DNA from: Sphingomonas sp. Root710
Lineage (GTDB): Bacteria > Pseudomonadota > Alphaproteobacteria > Sphingomonadales > Sphingomonadaceae
Assembly: GCF_001429065.1 (NCBI RefSeq)
Contig: NZ_LMIB01000001.1
Span: forward strand, 753,933 to 817,932
Direction of reading: 5' to 3'
DNA length: 64,000 nucleotides
Below, piece by piece: positions 43,422 through 57,399 of the stretch. Each line of letters starts with the position of its first letter. Positions within the stretch are counted from its first letter, which is position 1. The notes under the pieces were generated by a model that was not told the DNA's origin, did no database searches, and saw only the letters and a list, made by a program, of their open reading frames with translations. Made by a program: the position numbers and the translations under genes.

Positions 43422-45047
43422 TCAGCGCAGAAAAGCCCAACTGCGGGCGGGAAGCCGTGCTTTCTTGCGGTTCAGGGTGATGCCGGGCGCGGAGACCGGG
43501 TCGACGATAGCGCTGGTGAACTCTGCGGGCAGGGTCCAGTCGACCGGCTCGCGCGACAGGTTGTAGAGGCACAAAATCCTTTCCTGCCGATGGCTGCGGG
43601 TAAAGGCCAATATCTCCTCATTCGCTTCGATGAAGCCGATGTCGCCGCACTGGATCGCCGGGTTGCCGCGTCGAAAGGCCAGCGCCTCGCGATAAAAGGC
43701 GAGGGTGGCGCGCCGATCGTCCTGTTGGACATCGACCGCGCGGGCGCGATGCTCGATGGGGATCGGCAGCCAGGGCTTGACGGTGGAGAAGCCCGCATGA
43801 CTCTTCGCCGAGGACCAGGGCATCGGCGTCCGGCAGCCGTCACGGCCCTTGAAGGCTGGCCAGAAGCGGATGCCATAGGGGTCGCGCAGATCCTCAAACG
43901 CTATATCTGCCTCGGTCAACCCTAGTTCCTCGCCCTGATAGAGGCAGATCGTTCCCCGGAGCGCGATCAATATGGCGAGCGAGAGCCGCGCGATCCGGTC
44001 GGGATCGTCGCCGGGCCGGGTGAAGCGGCTGACATGGCGCATGACGTCATGATTGGAAAAGGCCCAGCAGACCCAGCCATCCTTCGCCGCCTCCTCGAAC
44101 TTGCCGACTGTGTCGCGGAAATATTCTCCCGAGAAATCGGGGCCGAACAGGTCGAAGGTATAGCAGAAATGGAGCGTATCGCCGCCCGAGGTGTAGAGGC
44201 CGACCGTCGCGGGAGAACGGTCGCCATCGCCGACCTCGCCGACCGCCACGGTGCCCGGATATTCATCGAGCAGCGCGCGAACCCGCTTCAGAAACGTCAG
44301 ATTTTCAGGCTGGGTCTTGTCATAGACATGCTCCTGGAAACCATAGGGATTGGTGTCGGGCACGTCATGCGCCGAGGCGCGCTTCGCGGGCGGATTGTCG
44401 CGCAGCCTGGCGTCGTGGAAATAATGGTTGCAGGCATCGAGCCGGAAGCCGTCGACACCGCGATCGAGCCAGAAGCGCATCGCCTCGATCAGGCCGTCGC
44501 GCGCCTCGGGCGAATGGAAGTTGATGTCGGGCTGCGACGCCAGGAAGCTGTGCATATAATATTGCATCCGCGTCCCGTCCCATTCCCAGGCGGGTCCACC
44601 GAACACCGACAGCCAGTTGTTGGGCGCGGTCCCGTCCGGCTTCGCGTCGGCCCAGACATACCAGTCGGACTTGGGATTATCGCGGCTCGACCGGCTTTCC
44701 TTGAACCAGTCATGCTGGTCGGACGTGTGGCTGAGCACCTGATCGATGATGATCCGCAGGCCTAGCGCATGCGCGCGATCGAGCATGGCGTCGAAATCGG
44801 CAAGGGTGCCGAACATCGGGTCGACATCGCGATAGTCGGAAACGTCATAGCCCATGTCGGCCATCGGCGACTTGAAGAAGGGCGACACCCAGATCGCGTC
44901 GACGCCGAGCGAGGCGATATGATCGAGCCGGGCGGTGATTCCCTTGAGGTCGCCGATGCCGTCGCCGTCGCTGTCCTGAAACGAACGCGGATAGACCTGA
45001 TAGATCACCGCGCCGCGCCACCAGTCCCGGTCGTGATCCTGCGTCAT
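43422..45047 (-). CDS. GH13 alpha-glucosidase/oligosaccharide hydrolase
   Basis: A 541-residue glycoside hydrolase family 13 enzyme. The four conserved GH13 regions are RIIIDQVLSHTSDQ, GFRLDACNHYF, VGEVGDG and FSNHDVMRH, and the start WWRGAVIYQVYPRSFQDSDG is that of cytoplasmic alpha-glucosidases or oligo-1,6-glucosidases. There is no signal peptide, so it probably processes maltodextrins released by GlgX and GlgP inside the cell. ATG 45047 overlaps the glgX stop by 4 bases. It is the last gene in the glycogen operon; exact specificity cannot be read from sequence alone. Confidence 0.9.
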   Translation of the reverse strand: MTQDHDRDWWRGAVIYQVYPRSFQDSDGDGIGDLKGITARLDHIASLGVDAIWVSPFFKSPMADMGYDVSDYRDVDPMFGTLADFDAMLDRAHALGLRIIIDQVLSHTSDQHDWFKESRSSRDNPKSDWYVWADAKPDGTAPNNWLSVFGGPAWEWDGTRMQYYMHSFLASQPDINFHSPEARDGLIEAMRFWLDRGVDGFRLDACNHYFHDARLRDNPPAKRASAHDVPDTNPYGFQEHVYDKTQPENLTFLKRVRALLDEYPGTVAVGEVGDGDRSPATVGLYTSGGDTLHFCYTFDLFGPDFSGEYFRDTVGKFEEAAKDGWVCWAFSNHDVMRHVSRFTRPGDDPDRIARLSLAILIALRGTICLYQGEELGLTEADIAFEDLRDPYGIRFWPAFKGRDGCRTPMPWSSAKSHAGFSTVKPWLPIPIEHRARAVDVQQDDRRATLAFYREALAFRRGNPAIQCGDIGFIEANEEILAFTRSHRQERILCLYNLSREPVDWTLPAEFTSAIVDPVSAPGITLNRKKARLPARSWAFLR

Positions 45048-47004
45048 TGCTCGTCCTCGATCAGATAGGCGACCGATCGCGGCGCGAGCGTCATCGCGTT
45101 GCCGGGCTCGTCGAGCCGCCGCCAATGACGGCCGGTGCCGGTCGGCAGATCGAGGCCAAGACCGTCGGGACTGCGATTGAAGGCGACCGCGATGCGCCGG
45201 GGCTGTTCGGGCAGATGGAGCAGCATGACGAGGCTCGCCGTCTTGGGATCGTGCCAGTCCTCGTTCTCGAAGGGGCGGCCGTCGCATGTCATCCAGTCGA
45301 CGTCGGCGGCCCCGAGCAGCACGGGATCGGCGAGCGCGGGATGCGCGGCGCGGATCGCCGCCAGACGCGCGGTGAAATCCTCCAGAACGGCGTCCCGGCC
45401 GGCCCAGTCGATCCAGCTGATCGGATTATCCTGGGCATAGGCATTGTTGTTGCCCTGCTGGGTGCGGCCAAACTCGTCGCCCGCCGTCAGCATGATCGTG
45501 CCCCGGGAAGCGAACAGCGTGGCGAGCAGCGCCTTGCGGTCGGCCATGCGCGCCGCGACGACGGCGGGTTCGTCGCTGGGGCCCTCGACGCCGCAGTTCC
45601 AGCTGAGATTGTCGTTGTGGCCGTCGCGGTTCGCCTCGCCATTCGCTTCATTATGCTTGGCGGCATAGGCGGTCAGATCGGCGAGGGTGAAACCGTCATG
45701 GGCGGCGATGAAGTTGACGCTGCGGCTGTGGGTGCGGCCATGATGCCCGAAGATATCCGACGATCCGGCGAGCCGGGTGGCGAGATCACCGACGCTGTGC
45801 GGATCGCCGCGCCAGAAGCGGCGCACATCGTCGCGGTAGCGGTCGTTCCATTCGAGGAAGCCGTCCGGAAAATTGCCGAGCTGATAGCCGCCGGGGCCGA
45901 TATCCCACGGCTCGGCGATCAATATCCGGTCGCTCAGGATCGGATCGCGGCGCAGCTCGCGGAAGAAGGCGGCGTCGGGCTCGAACCCGTCGCGGGCGCG
46001 GCCGAGGATCGGCGCGAGATCGAAGCGGAAGCCGTCGATCCCGGCATAGGTCACGAAGTGCCGCATCGCGTCGAAGATCAGCCGCCGGGTCGCGGGATGA
46101 TCGCAGTTGAGTGTATTGCCGCAGCCGCTGTCATTGGCGAGCGTGCCGGGCTCGTCGCGGATCGTGCTGAAATAGGCGCGGGCGTCTATCCCGCGCAGCG
46201 ACAGGGTGGGGCCCTGCGCATCACTTTCACCGCTATGGTTGAAGACGACGTCGAGCAGCACGGCGATGCCGGCTTCGTGCAGTAGCTCAACCGTTTTCCG
46301 CAGTTCGAGGATGCCGCCGGGTGCGAGCCGGGGATCGAGCGCCATGAAGCCGACCGGATTATAGCCCCAGCTGTTTGACAGGCCGAGCGGGCCGAGATGC
46401 CGCTCGTCGATCCAGGCGGTGATCGGCATCAGCTCGACCGCCGACACGCCGAGCTTCTTGAGGTGCGCGATGATCGCCGGATGGGCGAGCGCCGCGATCG
46501 TGCCGCGCTGCTTCTCGGGCACGTCGGGGTGCAGCATGGTGAAACCGCGGACGTTGACCTCGTAGACCAGTCCGCCGGGGACAAAGGTCGGGGCCCGATG
46601 CACGACCGGATCGGGCAGGGCGGTGACGATCGCCTTGGCCATCAGCGGCGCGCTGTCGATGCCTTCGTCGCGCCGCGCCGCCAGCCGGGGATCATGGACA
46701 TAGGGCCGGTCGATCGCGACGGCATGCGGATCGGCCAGCAGCTTCGCGGGATCGAACCAGTGACCCTGCGCGGGATCATAGGGGCCGTCGGTGCGAAAGC
46801 CGTAACGGGTGCCCGCGCCGAGGCCCGGAACACGCGCCTGAAAGATGTCCGCCGGACCGCGCTCCAGCGCGATGCGGTCGATTTCCACATCGCTCTCGGC
46901 GTCGAAGATCGAGACCCAGGCGGCGGTCGCGCATTCGGACCAGAGCGCGAAATGCACGCCATCGGGCGTGATCGTGGCGCCGAAGCGATCGGGCGGGGTG
47001 GCCA

Positions 47005-47005
<1 letters not shown>
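45044..47005 (-). CDS. glgX: GlgX glycogen debranching enzyme
   Basis: A 653-residue debranching enzyme (isoamylase type) that cuts alpha-1,6 bonds of phosphorylase limit dextrin. The N-terminal carbohydrate-binding Early set domain (PPDRFGATITPDGVHFALWS) is followed by GH13 motifs VLLDVVFNHSGES, GFRFDLAPILGR, LIAEPWDIG and FIAAHDGFTL. Length matches GlgX. It overlaps pgm by one base and the glucosidase by four. Confidence 0.94.
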
Positions 47006-50090
<3,085 letters not shown>

Positions 50091-50097
50091 GGCCGCC

Positions 50098-51381
50098 TTA
50101 TGCCACCAGCCGGTCGATCATGTCCTGGGTGATCAGGCACACCCCCTTTTCGGTCCGGCGGAAGCGTTCGGCATCGGCGATCGGGTCCTCTCCGACGATT
50201 AGACCCTTGGGAATCTGCACCCCCTGATCGAGCACCACCTTGTGCAGCCTTGCCTCGCGGCCGATCTGGCAACCGGGCATGATCACCGCCTCGGTTACCG
50301 AAGAGAAGCTGTTCACGCGGACGCCGGTGAACAAAAGGCTGCGGTGGAGCGACGCACCCGAGATGATGCAGCCGCCCGCGATCAGCGAGGAGGTGGCGGC
50401 GCCGCGGCGGCCCTCGTCATTATGGACGAATTTGGCGGGCGGGGTGACCTCGGCATAGCTCCAGATCGGCCAGTCGCGCTCGTAGAGGTCGAGCTGGGGC
50501 ACGACGTCGGTCAGGTCGACATTCGCCTCCCAATAGGCGTCGATCGTGCCGACGTCGCGCCAATAGGCCTCGGGCTCGCTTTCTGCCCGGATGCAGCTTT
50601 GCGAGAAGAGATGCGCGACGGCTTTGCCGTTCTTGACGATATAGGGGATCAGATCCTTGCCGAAATCATGGCTCGATTCCATATCGGCGGCATCACGGCG
50701 GAGCTGATCGGCCAGGAATTTGGTGTTGAAGACATAGATGCCCATGGAGGCCAGCGCCATGTCGGGCTTGTCGGGCATGGCGGGCGGATCGGCGGGCTTT
50801 TCGATGAACTGCTTGATCCGCGCCTTGGCATCGATGTGCATCACACCAAAGCCGGTCGCTTCCATGCGCGGCACTTCCAGGCAGCCGACGGTGACGTCCG
50901 CCCCGGCGTCGACATGCTGGCGGAGCATCAGCTCATAGTCCATCTTGTAGATGTGATCGCCCGCCAGGATGATCATATATTCGGGGCCGTAGGACTCGAT
51001 GATGTCGAGATTCTGGAACACCGCGTCGGCGGTCCCCTCATACCATTGATGTTCCGAAACGCGCTGGCTCGCCGGCAATATGTCGAAGCTCTCGTTGCGT
51101 TCGGGGCGCAGGAAGTTCCAGCCGCGCTGGAGATGGCGGATCAGCGAATGGGCCTTGTACTGGGTCGCGACGCCGATCCGGCGGATGCCCGAATTGAGCG
51201 CATTCGACAGTGCGAAATCGATGATCCGGGATTTTCCGCCGAAATAGACCGCGGGCTTGGCGCGCCGGTCGGTCAATTCATACAGGCGGCTGCCGCGCCC
51301 GCCCGCCAGCACATAGGCCATCGCGTCACGCGCCAGCGGCTGATTGCGCCGTTCCTGCATCGCCTTGCCTCCCGCCATCAC
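50098..51381 (-). CDS. glgC: Glucose-1-phosphate adenylyltransferase
   Basis: A 427-residue ADP-glucose pyrophosphorylase, the committed step of glycogen synthesis. The N-terminal [21 protein letters not shown] and [15 protein letters not shown] regions bind ATP and activator; the C-terminal left-handed beta helix follows. It starts at ATG 51381 overlapping the glgB stop; the ATG at 51378 is an alternative. Allosteric control by a glycolytic intermediate is expected from the family. Confidence 0.95.
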   Translation of the reverse strand: MMAGGKAMQERRNQPLARDAMAYVLAGGRGSRLYELTDRRAKPAVYFGGKSRIIDFALSNALNSGIRRIGVATQYKAHSLIRHLQRGWNFLRPERNESFDILPASQRVSEHQWYEGTADAVFQNLDIIESYGPEYMIILAGDHIYKMDYELMLRQHVDAGADVTVGCLEVPRMEATGFGVMHIDAKARIKQFIEKPADPPAMPDKPDMALASMGIYVFNTKFLADQLRRDAADMESSHDFGKDLIPYIVKNGKAVAHLFSQSCIRAESEPEAYWRDVGTIDAYWEANVDLTDVVPQLDLYERDWPIWSYAEVTPPAKFVHNDEGRRGAATSSLIAGGCIISGASLHRSLLFTGVRVNSFSSVTEAVIMPGCQIGREARLHKVVLDQGVQIPKGLIVGEDPIADAERFRRTEKGVCLITQDMIDRLVA

Positions 51382-53537
51382 GCCGCCTCGATCATGAGGG
51401 TCGAAAGCGGCGGCAATGTTACGCTCGCATAACCATCTTCGGCGGCCATGATCACTCCGCTATTGCCCATATTGCCACCGCCATAGATCGCGGCGTCGCT
51501 GTTGATGATCTCGCGCCACGCGCCGCCGCGCGACAGGCGCAGGCCGTAATCGTGGCGCGGCACCGGGGTCATGTTCGATATGATCGCGATCGGCCTCTCG
51601 CCCGGCGCATGGCGCTCCCAGGCGAAGACCGAATTGGCAGCATCGTCGACCACCACCCAGCGGAATCCCTCGGCCTCGCAATCGCGGGCATGGAGGGCGG
51701 GGCGGTCGCGATAGACATGGTTGAGGTCGCGGACGAGGCGGCGGACGCCTTCATGCGCGGGGGCATCGCGCAGATGCCAGTCGAGCGCGCGTTCTTCGCT
51801 CCATTCGGCGCGCTGGGCGAATTCCTGACCCATGAACAGCAGCTTCTTGCCGGGATATCCCCACATCAACGCATAATAGGCGCGCAGGTTCGCGAATTTC
51901 TGCCAGTCGTCGCCCGCCATCTTGTTGAGCAGCGACCCCTTGCCGTGAACGACCTCGTCATGACTGAGCGGCAACACGAAATTCTCGCCAAAGGCATAGA
52001 GCAGCCCGAAGGTGATGTCGTTGTGATGATGCACGCGGTGGACGGGCTCGCGCGCCATGTAGCGCAGCGTGTCGTGCATGAAGCCCATATTCCATTTGAA
52101 GCCGAAGCCGAGGCCGCCTTCATGTACGGGGTGCGACACCTTAGGCCAGCTCGTCGATTCCTCGGCGATCGTCATCACGCCGGGATGATGGCCGTACAGC
52201 TCCTTGTTCATCCGCCGCAGGAACTCGACCGCCTCGAGATTCTCGCGGCCGCCCTTCTCATTGGGCAGCCATTCGCCGTCCTTGCGGGAATAGTCGAGGT
52301 AGAGCATCGACGCGACGGCATCGACGCGCAGGCCGTCGAGATGATATTTCTCGGCCCAGAACAAGGCGTTGTTGACGAGAAATGCCATCACTTCCCGACG
52401 CCCGAAATTGTAGATCGCGGTGTTCCAGTCGGGGTGGAAGCCCTTACGTGGGTCAGCATGTTCGTAGAGCGCGGTGCCGTCGAAGCGCGCCAGGCCGTGC
52501 TCGTCGGTCGGGAAATGCGCCGGCACCCAGTCGAGGATTACCCCGATCCCGGCCTTGTGCGCACCGTCGACGAAGCGGGCAAAGGCCTCTGGCGAACCGA
52601 AGCGGGCGGTCGGCGCGTACAGCCCGGTGGTCTGGTAGCCCCAGCTGGGGTCATAGGGGAACTCGGTGATCGGCAGGAACTCGATATGGGTGAAGCCCAT
52701 GTCGGCCACATAGGGGATCAGCCGGTCGGCCAGCGCATCCCAGTGCAGGAACTGGCCCTGTTCGTCGCGCTGCCACGATCCGGCGTGGACCTCGTAGATC
52801 GAGATGGGCTGGCGGCGGATATCGGCCTTGCTCCAGAAATCGCGATGCGCCTGATCCTGCCAGTCATGGGCGAGCGGTGCGGCGGTCACCGAAGCGGTGG
52901 CGGGGCGGAGCTCGGAACGGAAAGCGAAGGGATCGGCCTTGAGCGGCAGCAGCTTGCCGTCCGGGCCGGCGATCTCGAACTTATAGGGTTCGTCTTCGCC
53001 GATATCGGCAACGAAAATCTCCCAGATGCCGGTGTCGCGCCGCAGCCGCATCATGTGACGGCGGCCGTCCCAGGCGTTGAACAGGCCGACGACCGAGACG
53101 CGGCGGGCATTGGGGGCCCAGACCGCGAAATGCACGCCATCCGCGCCTTCGTGCCGGATCTTGTGCGCGCCCATCTTGTCGAACAGGCGCAGATGCGAGC
53201 CTTCGGCGATATAATAATCGTCCATCGGCCCCATCACCGGGCCGAAGCTGTAGGAATCGGCGACGGTCCACGTCGCATCGGCATTGGCGGCGCGATAGCG
53301 CAGCGGCTGCTGCTCGCGGATGCTCAGCGCGCCTTCGAACAGTCCGGCCTTGTCGATCCGGTCGAGTGTGCCGACGCTTTTACCCCCGAGGGTCAGCGCC
53401 TCCACCGTCTCCGCGCCGGGGATGAAGGTGCGGGCGATGAAGCCGTTCCCGGCGGCATGGACCCCCAGCACCGCGAAAGGGTCGCCATGCCTGCCCCTCA
53501 TGAGGGAGGAGATTTCGGCTTTGCTGAGGTCGGTCAC
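51378..53537 (-). CDS. glgB: 1,4-alpha-glucan branching enzyme
   Basis: A 719-residue GH13 branching enzyme. It has two N-terminal carbohydrate-binding domains ([20 protein letters not shown] start of N2), then catalytic motifs [32 protein letters not shown] and [12 protein letters not shown]. Length is normal for a long-N GlgB. It is separated from glgP by 60 bases with no hairpin. Confidence 0.96.
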   Translation of the reverse strand: MTDLSKAEISSLMRGRHGDPFAVLGVHAAGNGFIARTFIPGAETVEALTLGGKSVGTLDRIDKAGLFEGALSIREQQPLRYRAANADATWTVADSYSFGPVMGPMDDYYIAEGSHLRLFDKMGAHKIRHEGADGVHFAVWAPNARRVSVVGLFNAWDGRRHMMRLRRDTGIWEIFVADIGEDEPYKFEIAGPDGKLLPLKADPFAFRSELRPATASVTAAPLAHDWQDQAHRDFWSKADIRRQPISIYEVHAGSWQRDEQGQFLHWDALADRLIPYVADMGFTHIEFLPITEFPYDPSWGYQTTGLYAPTARFGSPEAFARFVDGAHKAGIGVILDWVPAHFPTDEHGLARFDGTALYEHADPRKGFHPDWNTAIYNFGRREVMAFLVNNALFWAEKYHLDGLRVDAVASMLYLDYSRKDGEWLPNEKGGRENLEAVEFLRRMNKELYGHHPGVMTIAEESTSWPKVSHPVHEGGLGFGFKWNMGFMHDTLRYMAREPVHRVHHHNDITFGLLYAFGENFVLPLSHDEVVHGKGSLLNKMAGDDWQKFANLRAYYALMWGYPGKKLLFMGQEFAQRAEWSEERALDWHLRDAPAHEGVRRLVRDLNHVYRDRPALHARDCEAEGFRWVVVDDAANSVFAWERHAPGERPIAIISNMTPVPRHDYGLRLSRGGAWREIINSDAAIYGGGNMGNSGVIMAAEDGYASVTLPPLSTLMIEAA

Positions 53538-53597
53538 GGTCGCGATGCTACGCCATCCTCAGCCGGGCACAAGTCAGGGGATAAGGGGTGGATAAAG

Positions 53598-56063
53598 TCA
53601 GAGAACACCCCATATTTCAGAGGCATATTGCCGGATGGTACGATCGGATGAGAACCAGCCCATCCCCGCCACATTGCGGATCGCCTTGGCATTCCATTCC
53701 GTCTTGCGGCCCCAGAGCGCGTCGACGTCGCGCTGGGCAGCGGCATAGCTGTCGAAATCGGCGGCGACCATGAACCAGTCATGATCATAGAGGCCCGCGA
53801 TCAGCGCCTTGTAGCGGTCGCGATCGTCGGGCGAGAAGACGCCTCCGGAAATCGCCTGTAGTGCCTGGCTCAGCTCGCGCGAGCTTTCGATGATCTGACG
53901 GGGGTCATGCCCCTCGGCGCGCGCCTTGCCCACTTCGGCGGCGGTCAGGCCGAAGATGATGATGTTGTCCGCGCCGACATGGTCGCGCATCTCGACATTG
54001 GCGCCGTCGAGCGTGCCGATCGTCAGCGCGCCGTTGAGCCCGAACTTCATGTTGCCGGTGCCCGACGCCTCCATGCCCGCAGTCGAGATCTGCTCGGACA
54101 GGTCGGCGGCGGGCATCATGATCTCGGCGAGCGAGACGTTGTAATTGGGCACGAAGGCGACCTTGAGGAGGCCCTGCACCGCCGGATCATGGTTGATCAC
54201 CCGCGCGACGTCGTTGGCCAGCTTTATGATCAGCTTGGCATTGTGATAGCTCGGCGCGGCTTTGCCGCCGAACAGCTTCACCCGCGGCACCCAGTCGCGT
54301 TCGGGGTGCGAGCGTATCTGGTCGTAAAGCGCCACCGCCTCGATAATGTTGAGCAGCTGGCGCTTATATTCGTGGATGCGCTTGATCTGGGTGTCGAACA
54401 GCGCCGCCGGATCGATCTTCAGGCCCATTCGCTCGCGCAGCAGGTTCGACAGCACCGCCTTCTTGCTCAGCTTCACCGCCGCGAATTTCTCCTGGAAGGC
54501 GCTGTCGTCGGCGAATTTCCCGAGCGCCGACAGCGCCTCGCTATCGTCGAGGAAGGCATCGCCGATCGCCTCGCGGATCAGGCCGGTCAGTTCGGGATTG
54601 CACTGCATCAGCCAGCGGCGCGGGGTGATGCCGTTGGTCTTGTTGTTGATCCGGTCGGGGTAGAGCCGGTGGAAATCGGCGAACACCGTCTCCTTCATCA
54701 GTTCGGTGTGCAGCGCCGACACGCCGTTGACGCTGTGCGAGCCCGCGAAGGCGAGGTTGCCCATGCGCACCCGGCGGTCGCCGCCCTCGTCGATCAGCGA
54801 GATCGCGCTGATCCCGGCATCGTCGAAGCCGTGCTGCTTGCGCGCCTCGATCAGCAGCTTGGCGTTGATAGCATAGACCAACTGCATATGGCGCGGCAGC
54901 AGCTGTTCGAACAACGGCACCGGCCAGCTTTCGAGCGCTTCGGGCAGCAGTGTGTGGTTGGTGTAGCCGAAGGTGGCACGGGTGATGTCCCACGCCTCGT
55001 CAAAGTCGATATTATGGAGATCGATCAGGATCCGCATCAGTTCGGCGACCGAGACCGCCGGATGGGTGTCGTTGAGCTGGATCGCCGCCTTGTCGGGCAG
55101 GGTGCGGATGTCGCCGAAATATTGGACGTGGCGGCGGACGATGTCCTGCAGCGAGGCCGAGGAGAAGAAATATTCCTGGCGCAGGCGCAATTCCTGGCCC
55201 GCCTTGTGGGAATCGGCGGGGTACAGGACGCGCGTCAGCGATTCCGCCTTGTTGCTCTCCATCAGCGCGCCGATGTGATCGCCCGCGTTGAAGGCGTCGA
55301 GCAGGATCGGATCGATCGGCTGCGCGGTCCACAGCCGTAGCGTGTTGACCCGCTCGCCGCGCCAGCCGACCACCGGGGTGTCATAGGCGGTGGCGATGAT
55401 GCGGTCGTGCGGCTTCCATAGCCGTGCATGATCGCCGCTGCCGTCGGCCGCGGCCAGGTCGACGACCCCGCCGAAGCCGATCTCATAGCTCGCCTCGCGC
55501 CGCTCGAACTCCCAGTTATTGCCATGCGCCAGCCAGGTTTCGGGCAGCTCGACCTGCCAACCGTCCGAGATTTCCTGGCGGAACATGCCGTTCACATAGC
55601 GAATGCCATAGCCGTAGGCGGGGATATCGACCGAGGCCATCGACTCCATGAAACAGGCGGCGAGGCGGCCGAGGCCGCCATTGCCGAGCGCCGCGTCGGG
55701 CTCCAGCTCGCGGATGATGTCGATATCGACGCCCAGCGAGGCGAGAGCGGCGCGCATCTCGTCCATCAGGCCGAGGTTCGACACCGCATCGCGCATCAGC
55801 CGGCCGATCAGGAATTCGAGACTGAGATAATAGACCCGCTTGGCCCCCGCCTTGTAGGTTTCCTCGGTGCTCTCGATCCAGCTGTCGATCACCCGGTCGC
55901 GGATCACCAGGATCGTCGCGGCGAGCCAGTCATGGCTCTTGGCCGCCACCGCGTTCTTGCCAATGCGATAGGTGAGCCGCTCGATGATTTCCCCGGCCAG
56001 CGTCGCCGGATCGGAACTGCGCGGCGCAGGTTTGGGCAGCGTGGCGGTTTGGCTCGTTTTCAT
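53598..56063 (-). CDS. glgP: Glycogen/alpha-glucan phosphorylase
   Basis: An 821-residue phosphorylase releasing glucose-1-phosphate from glycogen. The PLP lysine is in GTGNMKFGLNG near residue 673. YYLSLEFLIGRLM and the active-site LNDTHPAVSVAELMR are typical. The ATG at 56063 follows GGGGAG by 8 bases and is used rather than an upstream in-frame ATG at 56114. First gene of the operon; the promoter region is shared with the divergent Rieske gene. Confidence 0.95.
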   Translation of the reverse strand: MKTSQTATLPKPAPRSSDPATLAGEIIERLTYRIGKNAVAAKSHDWLAATILVIRDRVIDSWIESTEETYKAGAKRVYYLSLEFLIGRLMRDAVSNLGLMDEMRAALASLGVDIDIIRELEPDAALGNGGLGRLAACFMESMASVDIPAYGYGIRYVNGMFRQEISDGWQVELPETWLAHGNNWEFERREASYEIGFGGVVDLAAADGSGDHARLWKPHDRIIATAYDTPVVGWRGERVNTLRLWTAQPIDPILLDAFNAGDHIGALMESNKAESLTRVLYPADSHKAGQELRLRQEYFFSSASLQDIVRRHVQYFGDIRTLPDKAAIQLNDTHPAVSVAELMRILIDLHNIDFDEAWDITRATFGYTNHTLLPEALESWPVPLFEQLLPRHMQLVYAINAKLLIEARKQHGFDDAGISAISLIDEGGDRRVRMGNLAFAGSHSVNGVSALHTELMKETVFADFHRLYPDRINNKTNGITPRRWLMQCNPELTGLIREAIGDAFLDDSEALSALGKFADDSAFQEKFAAVKLSKKAVLSNLLRERMGLKIDPAALFDTQIKRIHEYKRQLLNIIEAVALYDQIRSHPERDWVPRVKLFGGKAAPSYHNAKLIIKLANDVARVINHDPAVQGLLKVAFVPNYNVSLAEIMMPAADLSEQISTAGMEASGTGNMKFGLNGALTIGTLDGANVEMRDHVGADNIIIFGLTAAEVGKARAEGHDPRQIIESSRELSQALQAISGGVFSPDDRDRYKALIAGLYDHDWFMVAADFDSYAAAQRDVDALWGRKTEWNAKAIRNVAGMGWFSSDRTIRQYASEIWGVL

Positions 56064-56123
56064 GGCTGCGACTCCCCGGGTGGCGATCCAATGCGGGCGA
56101 GTGTAGTCCAACATGTGCGGTGC

Positions 56124-56190
56124 GCAACAACGATGTTGCAGTGCGGCAAATCAGATTTGATTGCCCTTTGAGACGCAGATTGGCAATCTG
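56124..56190. promoter_or_regulatory. Three short palindromes between glgP and the Rieske gene
   Basis: Within 67 bases of a 145-base divergent promoter region lie GCAACA-ACGA-TGTTGC (56124-56139), CAAATC-A-GATTTG (56147-56159) and CAGATT-GGC-AATCTG (56176-56190). The last two share the core half-site AGATT/AATCT and are spaced about 30 bases apart. They look like repressor or activator operators for the Rieske gene or glgP. No regulator gene is adjacent. Confidence 0.45.
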
Positions 56191-56208
56191 CTGACAAAGG
56201 TGAAAACT

Positions 56209-57399
56209 ATGACTTTGCGCGCCGTGAACGATGTGGGGTCGGCGATCGATCCCGATGCGAATATGGGCCTGCCGGGCTGGCTCTATCATGACCCGGAGGT
56301 GTTCGCGCTCGAACAGGCGCGGATCTTCCGCCGCAGCTGGCAGCTCGTCTGTCATCTGAGCGACATCCCCAAGGCGGGCGATTGGCAGTCACTGGCGATC
56401 GGACATGAATCGATCATCGTCGTCCGTGGCGAGGATGGCGGCGTCCGCGCGCTGTCGAACGTTTGCCGCCACCGTGCGGCGCGTCTGGTCGATGGCGATC
56501 AGGGCTGCGCCAGGAAGCTGATCTGTCCTTATCACGCCTGGACCTATGAACTCGACGGGCGGCTGAGCGGCGTACCGGGCAAGCGTGACTATCCGGCCTT
56601 CGACATGGCCGATTACGGGCTTCACCGCTTCGCCACCGAAGTCTGGCGCGGCTTCATCTTCGTGCGGATCGAGGGCGACGGGCCATCGGTCGCCGAGATG
56701 ATGGCGCCCTATGAGGAAGAGGTCGCGCCCTACCGCTTCGAGGACATGCGCGCGCTTGGCCGGGTGGTGATGCGGCCGCGCACGGTGAACTGGAAGAATA
56801 TCGCCGACAATTATTCGGACGGGCTCCACATCCCGGTCGCGCATCCGGGGCTCAAGCGGCTGTTCGGCCCCGGCTATGGGATCGAGGCGAGCGAGTGGGT
56901 CGACAAGATGTATGGCCCGCTGCTCGACGGCGTGCCGGGCAGTTCCTCGGAAGCGCTCTACCGCAAATATCTCCCTATGGTCGATCATCTGCCGCCCGAG
57001 CGGCAGCGGCTGTGGATCTACTTCAAGCTGTGGCCGAACACCGCGTTCGACATCTACCCGGACCAGATCGACTTCATGCAGTTCATTCCTATCTCCCCGA
57101 CCGAAACGATGATCCGCGAGATCGCCTATGTGCTGCCCGACGAGCGGCGCGAGATGAAGGCGGCGCGCTATCTCAACTGGCGGATCAACCGGCTCGTGAA
57201 TGCCGAGGACACGACGCTGGTCGCCCGCGTGCAGGACGGGATGGCGAGCGAGAGCTATACGCAGGGGCCGCTGGGTAATAGCGAGGTCTGCCTCAAGAGC
57301 TTTGCGAAGAAGTTTCGCACGCTCATTCCCGAGGCGCGCCAGCCAAAGCGACCGCCGATGGGCTGGAGCGCCAACAGCGTCGAAGGGCATATTTCGTGA
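56209..57399 (+). CDS. Rieske-type ring-hydroxylating oxygenase alpha subunit
   Basis: A 396-residue Rieske non-heme iron oxygenase. The Rieske 2Fe-2S motif is C86-R-H88 and C106-PYH109 (CRHRA and CPYHAW). The catalytic iron site shows NYSDGLHIPVAH with His207 and His212. It starts at ATG 56209, with AAAGG 8 bases upstream. No ferredoxin, reductase or beta subunit gene lies nearby, so it must use partners from elsewhere. The stop overlaps the GTG start of the FAD oxidoreductase, so the two probably act in one pathway. Members hydroxylate aromatics but also demethylate betaines; substrate not assigned. Confidence 0.9.
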   Translation: MTLRAVNDVGSAIDPDANMGLPGWLYHDPEVFALEQARIFRRSWQLVCHLSDIPKAGDWQSLAIGHESIIVVRGEDGGVRALSNVCRHRAARLVDGDQGCARKLICPYHAWTYELDGRLSGVPGKRDYPAFDMADYGLHRFATEVWRGFIFVRIEGDGPSVAEMMAPYEEEVAPYRFEDMRALGRVVMRPRTVNWKNIADNYSDGLHIPVAHPGLKRLFGPGYGIEASEWVDKMYGPLLDGVPGSSSEALYRKYLPMVDHLPPERQRLWIYFKLWPNTAFDIYPDQIDFMQFIPISPTETMIREIAYVLPDERREMKAARYLNWRINRLVNAEDTTLVARVQDGMASESYTQGPLGNSEVCLKSFAKKFRTLIPEARQPKRPPMGWSANSVEGHIS

